Below are positions 4,629 to 6,589 of a DNA stretch of 6,589 nt, piece by piece. Position numbers and translations under genes: made by a program. The notes under the pieces were generated by a model. The model made no database searches. It was not told the origin of the DNA and worked only from the letters and a program-made list of their open reading frames with translations. The stretch is from positions 1 to 6,589 of the forward strand of contig CAYWMQ010000046.1 in assembly GCA_964459635.1 (NCBI GenBank). Direction: 5' to 3'. Within the stretch, counting starts at the first letter, position 1; each line of letters opens with the position of its first letter. The stretch is from CAYWMQ01 sp964459635 (GTDB lineage: Bacteria > Patescibacteriota > Minisyncoccia > Phycocordibacterales > UBA12088).

Positions 4629-6589
4629 TGCGAGGACGCGTACGCGTATCGTCTCAGATGCACCCTCAGCGTCTCGCGCCGTAAGCTCGTACGTGCCGGG
4701 AGCCTTCGGGTACCAGCCTTCGCGCACAGGCGTGTACGCAGTGCCGTTTATCGTCCAGGTGGCTTCGCGTCGCGTAGTGAGCGGCACCCGCATGCCCGGC
4801 TCATAGACGAGCTCGTCGCCATCGTGCGGTAAAAGGATGAGGTCCCGGTCGGCAAGGAGCGTGCGCGCCGCCTCCGGGTCGTCGCCCGTGAGGCCGTACG
4901 ACACGCCGCGCGAGGAAGATACCGGCACGACGCCCGGTAGTGAAAGCGGCGTCCCCTTGTGGTACTCGGTCGTAAACATAAGCTCCATTACGCTCCGCCA
5001 CAGGCTGCCCGCGCCCACAGCCCCTGTCACGGTACGCATGGGCCTGTTTTCGGTGTTCCCGACCCAGACCCCCACCACAAAGTCGCCCGTGTAGCCCACC
5101 GTCCAGGAGTCGTGGTAGTCGCGCGAGGTTCCCGTCTTTACCGCGTAGCCCCCGCGGGAAAGTGTGAGCGGGCCGGTCAGCCCAAATTGCTCCACGCCCG
5201 CCGTCCGGTCGGTAAGAATACTGTTTACGAGTGCCACATACTCCGGCCTGCTTATGTGTTGCGCCCCGCGAAGACGTGAGGACGGCGGAAGTGCGTAGAC
5301 CGGTGCCCCGTTCGCGGTACGGCCTATCGTAAGGGAGCCAAGTTCGCCACCGCGTGCGAGCGCTGTGTACGCGTGGGTGAGGGTGAGCAGGTCAAGCTCC
5401 AGCCCGCCGAGTGCGATGCCGTACGCGTAGCTCTCCCATGGGGCAGTGGGGACAAAGCCGAGGTCATCTTCGAGAAAGCGGTACACATCGGGCAGGGTAA
5501 GGAAGCGGGTCACCACCACGGTCGGCACATTGAGGCTGTTTGCAAGCGCTTCTTCGAGGGTCACCGTCCCGCGGTAGGTGCCGTCGTAGTTTTTTGGGTA
5601 GAGTGCAAAGCCTGTGTCGATGCCATACTTGTACTCGCGGTCCGCCACCTCTGAGTACGGGCGCAAGCCCCGCTCAAAGCCCTTGAGGTAGAGAAAAGGC
5701 TTGATAGTGCTCCCTATGGGTCGGCGCTCAAGCGCCATATTTATCTTCATACCCGGCGCATCGCTCTCGGGCTTGGGCGAGCCCACGAGTGCAAGCAGCT
5801 CATTGGTATGCGCGTCGATGACCACGACTGCGCCGTGGGTCATGCGCCTGTAGCTGCCGCCCTCCACGTGCCGTGCGAGCAGCGCCCGTATGTTTTCCGT
5901 AAGGCGCGCATCCAGCGTGGTGCGCTCGCCGCTCTGCGGCTCTGCAGCCTCGCCATAGCGCGTGAGTGCCCGGACGCTCATGAGCTCAAGCCACATGCTG
6001 TGCGCGCTCTTTTGAGGCGCGGCGACAGCAACAGGTGGTGCGTACCCGAGCACACGAGCGAGCCAGCTGCTGCGCTCTTTGTTCAGCGCGCTGTACGGCC
6101 GTGCAGCGCTTGGGTTTGAGAGCGCCGCTATAAGCGCGAGCGTCTCTGTGTCGCTAAGCTCATCCACGCGTTTTCCGTAGTACGCGCGCGCTGCAGCGGG
6201 GAAGCCGGCTGCGGTGCCGCCCAGTGGCGCGGTGTTCAGGTACATCGTAAGTATCTCGTCCTTGCTGTGGTGGTACTCAAGCGCAAGTGCTGCAAGTGCT
6301 TCACGCGCTTTGTTCCTAAGGGTGCGCTCGCGTCCCGTGTTGAGGAGGTTTTTTGCGAGCTGCTGGGTAATAGTGCTCGCTCCGCCCACGCGCTCACCGC
6401 GCAGCCTGGCTACAAGTACAGCGGCGATACGGTACGGGTGTAGCCCGGGGTGAAAGTAAAACCACGCATCTTCTTTCGTAAGTACGGCGTGCGTGAGCGG
6501 CTCGGGAAAGGTGTACTCGCGCAGCGATACTGCGCCGCGCGGGTTGAGGCTCGCGTACACTACGGCACCGCTTCGGTCGTACTCCACCA
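4608..6589 (-). CDS. pbpC: Penicillin-binding protein 1C (bifunctional peptidoglycan glycosyltransferase/transpeptidase), 5' end beyond the window
   Basis: A class A penicillin-binding protein that polymerises lipid II into glycan strands and can cross-link them outside the membrane. The frame runs off the edge at 6589. GTG at 6587-6585 is the first possible start seen, but the N-terminal membrane anchor is missing, so the true start lies upstream. Numbering from that GTG: glycosyltransferase domain GT51 with EDAWF (39-43, Glu39 the expected catalytic acid), GGASTITQQ (68-76), RNKAREALAA (91-100) and KDEILTMYLN (109-118). The transpeptidase domain has STIK (Ser293 nucleophile, Lys296), SLN (351-353) and KTGTS (484-488). 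The C-terminal domain (about 580-655) matches the small beta domain typical of PBP1C and absent from PBP1A/1B. No Cys in 659 residues. No key residue is missing. The last six codons and stop lie in direct repeat copy 2. It is convergent with A2M, its usual genomic partner. The toxin gene follows 112 bp downstream on the same strand. Confidence 0.97.
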   Translation of the reverse strand, partial: VEYDRSGAVVYASLNPRGAVSLREYTFPEPLTHAVLTKEDAWFYFHPGLHPYRIAAVLVARLRGERVGGASTITQQLAKNLLNTGRERTLRNKAREALAALALEYHHSKDEILTMYLNTAPLGGTAAGFPAAARAYYGKRVDELSDTETLALIAALSNPSAARPYSALNKERSSWLARVLGYAPPVAVAAPQKSAHSMWLELMSVRALTRYGEAAEPQSGERTTLDARLTENIRALLARHVEGGSYRRMTHGAVVVIDAHTNELLALVGSPKPESDAPGMKINMALERRPIGSTIKPFLYLKGFERGLRPYSEVADREYKYGIDTGFALYPKNYDGTYRGTVTLEEALANSLNVPTVVVTRFLTLPDVYRFLEDDLGFVPTAPWESYAYGIALGGLELDLLTLTHAYTALARGGELGSLTIGRTANGAPVYALPPSSRLRGAQHISRPEYVALVNSILTDRTAGVEQFGLTGPLTLSRGGYAVKTGTSRDYHDSWTVGYTGDFVVGVWVGNTENRPMRTVTGAVGAGSLWRSVMELMFTTEYHKGTPLSLPGVVPVSSSRGVSYGLTGDDPEAARTLLADRDLILLPHDGDELVYEPGMRVPLTTRREATWTINGTAYTPVREGWYPKAPGTYELTARDAEGASETIRVRVLADPTTLP

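Noticed and set aside
4496..4663. Longer toxin start at ATG 4663, adding 56 residues
   Set aside because: Most of the added stretch is antisense translation of the A2M repeat copy and overlaps the pbpC end; family similarity begins at MVKQF (4495), just after an extended -10 element.
4837..6453. + strand open frames inside pbpC (for example 5373-5654, 5808-6119)
   Set aside because: They are shadows of the pbpC gene, which shows every expected catalytic motif on the - strand.

Overview
The window carries two long genes that both run off its edges. They converge tail to tail, and a small toxin-gene cassette sits between them. On the + strand, bases 1-3951 encode most of a bacterial alpha-2-macroglobulin (A2M), a protease-trapping protein with an intact thioester motif. 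On the - strand, 6589-4608 encodes nearly all of a penicillin-binding protein 1C (PbpC) with all its glycosyltransferase and transpeptidase motifs. A2M and pbpC are neighbours in many bacteria (yfhM-pbpC in E. coli). The accepted idea is that one protein traps proteases that enter through a damaged wall while the other repairs the wall. Here the pair is convergent rather than co-directional.

Between them, 3959-4534 (576 bp) is bounded by two perfect 94-bp direct repeats (3865-3958 and 4535-4628). Each repeat is a copy of the 3' end of the A2M gene plus 7 bases. Copy 2 also supplies the last six codons and stop of pbpC. The simplest reading is that A2M and pbpC once overlapped by 14 bp at their 3' ends, and that the cassette arrived with a duplication that left both genes complete. 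The insert holds a PemK/MazF-family toxin gene (4106-4495, -) with no antitoxin gene beside it, an extended -10 element that would give a leaderless toxin mRNA, a 36-bp perfect hairpin palindrome, a hairpin just after the toxin stop, and a good sigma70-type promoter on the opposite strand pointing into the toxin gene. By hand count the toxin region 4141-4500 is 50% GC, and the flanking genes look clearly richer.

Organism: most likely a GC-rich member of the Candidate Phyla Radiation (Patescibacteria/Parcubacteria-like). This rests mainly on the toxin, whose layout matches a PemK/MazF subfamily I associate with these genomes, and weakly on frequent AUA isoleucine codons in otherwise GC-rich genes. 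The standard code fits, with no in-frame UGA in any gene. The taxon is an inference and not shown by the sequence. No rRNA, tRNA, CRISPR array, transposase or integrase gene was seen. No stretch over 300 bp lacks a gene; the two gene-free stretches are 3952-4105 and 4496-4607.
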